From JAATFS01 sp037145635 (GTDB taxonomy: Bacteria > Pseudomonadota > Gammaproteobacteria > Xanthomonadales > Xanthomonadaceae), in assembly GCA_037145635.1 (NCBI GenBank), contig JBBCXB010000002.1, positions 434,001 to 498,000 of the forward strand: a DNA stretch of 64,000 nt, in the 5' to 3' direction. The translations under genes were made by a program, and so were the position numbers. Under the pieces are notes generated by a model, which worked only from the letters and a program-made list of their open reading frames with translations, searched no databases and was not told the origin of the DNA. Positions 63,576-64,000 of this stretch are shown here, in pieces; position 1 is the first letter of the stretch; each line of letters opens with the position of its first letter.

Positions 63576-64000
63576 ATGCCTGCAATGACGCACTCCGATG
63601 CACTGCCCGCACCTCCGGCATCCACGCGCCAGGCGCAACCGGTCGCACTTGGCGAACGCGGCCTGCTGCGGCCAGGCAAGCTGCGCGGATTGCGCGCCTG
63701 CGGGTGGGCCGTGCTGCTGTTCTTCCTGGTGGCCGTTCCGTCAGGTGCGCTCGCGCACTTTCTCGCCGGGGTCTGGCCGAAGGCCAACGAGTCGATGCAG
63801 TTCGTCGCCAGCCTGTCCGGCGCCCTGGGGGCGCTGGGGATCTATGCACTGGCCGTGCGGCTTGCCGAAAAACGCGAGGCCTCGGAAATCGCCTTGCGCC
63901 CCCTGCTGCCGCAACTCTGCGTCGGCCTGCTGGCCGGCGTGGCGATGTTCGCCAGCATCATGGGCATCATGGCGGTGTTCGGCCTCTACGACATCCAGGC
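63576..64000 (+). CDS. Membrane protein, possibly CPBP intramembrane protease, truncated
   Basis: AGGAAT precedes the ATG. The frame stays open to the window end (141 complete codons). It shows three hydrophobic segments (about 45-65, 80-98, 117-140) with spacing like the N-terminus of CPBP (CAAX prenyl protease-like) proteins. The catalytic EExxR motif would lie beyond the edge, so the family is uncertain. It probably shares an operon with the MarR gene. Confidence 0.55.
   Translation, partial: MPAMTHSDALPAPPASTRQAQPVALGERGLLRPGKLRGLRACGWAVLLFFLVAVPSGALAHFLAGVWPKANESMQFVASLSGALGALGIYALAVRLAEKREASEIALRPLLPQLCVGLLAGVAMFASIMGIMAVFGLYDIQ

Overview
The window comes from a high-GC gammaproteobacterium of the Xanthomonadaceae (Xanthomonas, Lysobacter or Luteimonas type). 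Evidence is the gene order holB-pilZ, fabF-acpP-fabG-fabD-kinase-fabH-rpmF-yceD, recR-ybaB-dnaX beside tRNA-Ser and the SRP RNA, dnaQ-rnhA-methyltransferase-gloB-mltD, and ppiD-tRNAs-hup-lon-clpX-clpP-tig, together with a PilZ of the Xanthomonas type IV pilus kind. Most of the window is ordinary, tightly packed core genome with many 4-base stop/start overlaps.

Layout. 1-1066: tail of an accessory stretch ending at tRNA-Val(CAC). 1263-12627: fatty-acid synthesis cluster with aminodeoxychorismate synthase, MltG, delta' subunit and PilZ, then L32/YceD and a divergent YceF-type pyrophosphatase. 12635-17386: three membrane glycosyltransferase genes. 17396-21777: MoxR/DUF58/transglutaminase module and a Slp-type lipoprotein. 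21880-25035: hinT, recR, ybaB, dnaX. 25256-40342: a roughly 15 kb low-GC integrated element in tRNA-Ser(GGA). 40388-41794: SRP RNA, a repeat-flanked accessory gene and non-coding sequence. 41846-47507: molybdenum cofactor genes plus a metallo-hydrolase, Kdo kinase, a family 9 glycosyltransferase and a DUF6165 protein. 47637-52476: tRNA-Ser(CGA), PP2C phosphatase, dnaQ, rnhA, methyltransferase, gloB, mltD. 53002-62410: ppiD, three tRNAs, HU, lon, clpX, clpP, tig, tRNA-Leu. 63062-64000: MarR regulator and the start of a membrane protein.

The element at 25.3-40.3 kb is the most interesting region. Its ends are a 14-bp direct repeat of the tRNA-Ser 3' end. It carries a tyrosine integrase broken by one in-frame TAA, a second complete integrase with a probably leaderless transcript, a MobQ-type relaxase and a clear oriT (stem-loop plus ATAAGTGCGCCCTT), an H-NS-like silencer, an XRE regulator and several small membrane or lipoprotein genes. 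Its cargo is defence-like: a compact operon of a D12-class adenine methyltransferase, a HerA-type ATPase and a NurA-like nuclease with an inserted zinc ribbon, and separately an Abi_2 (AbiD/AbiF) protein with a HEPN-like RN-x3-H motif. I read it as an integrative mobilizable element without its own transfer machinery. The methyltransferase-HerA-NurA operon is the best candidate for a poorly described defence system; its function is inferred from families and gene order only.
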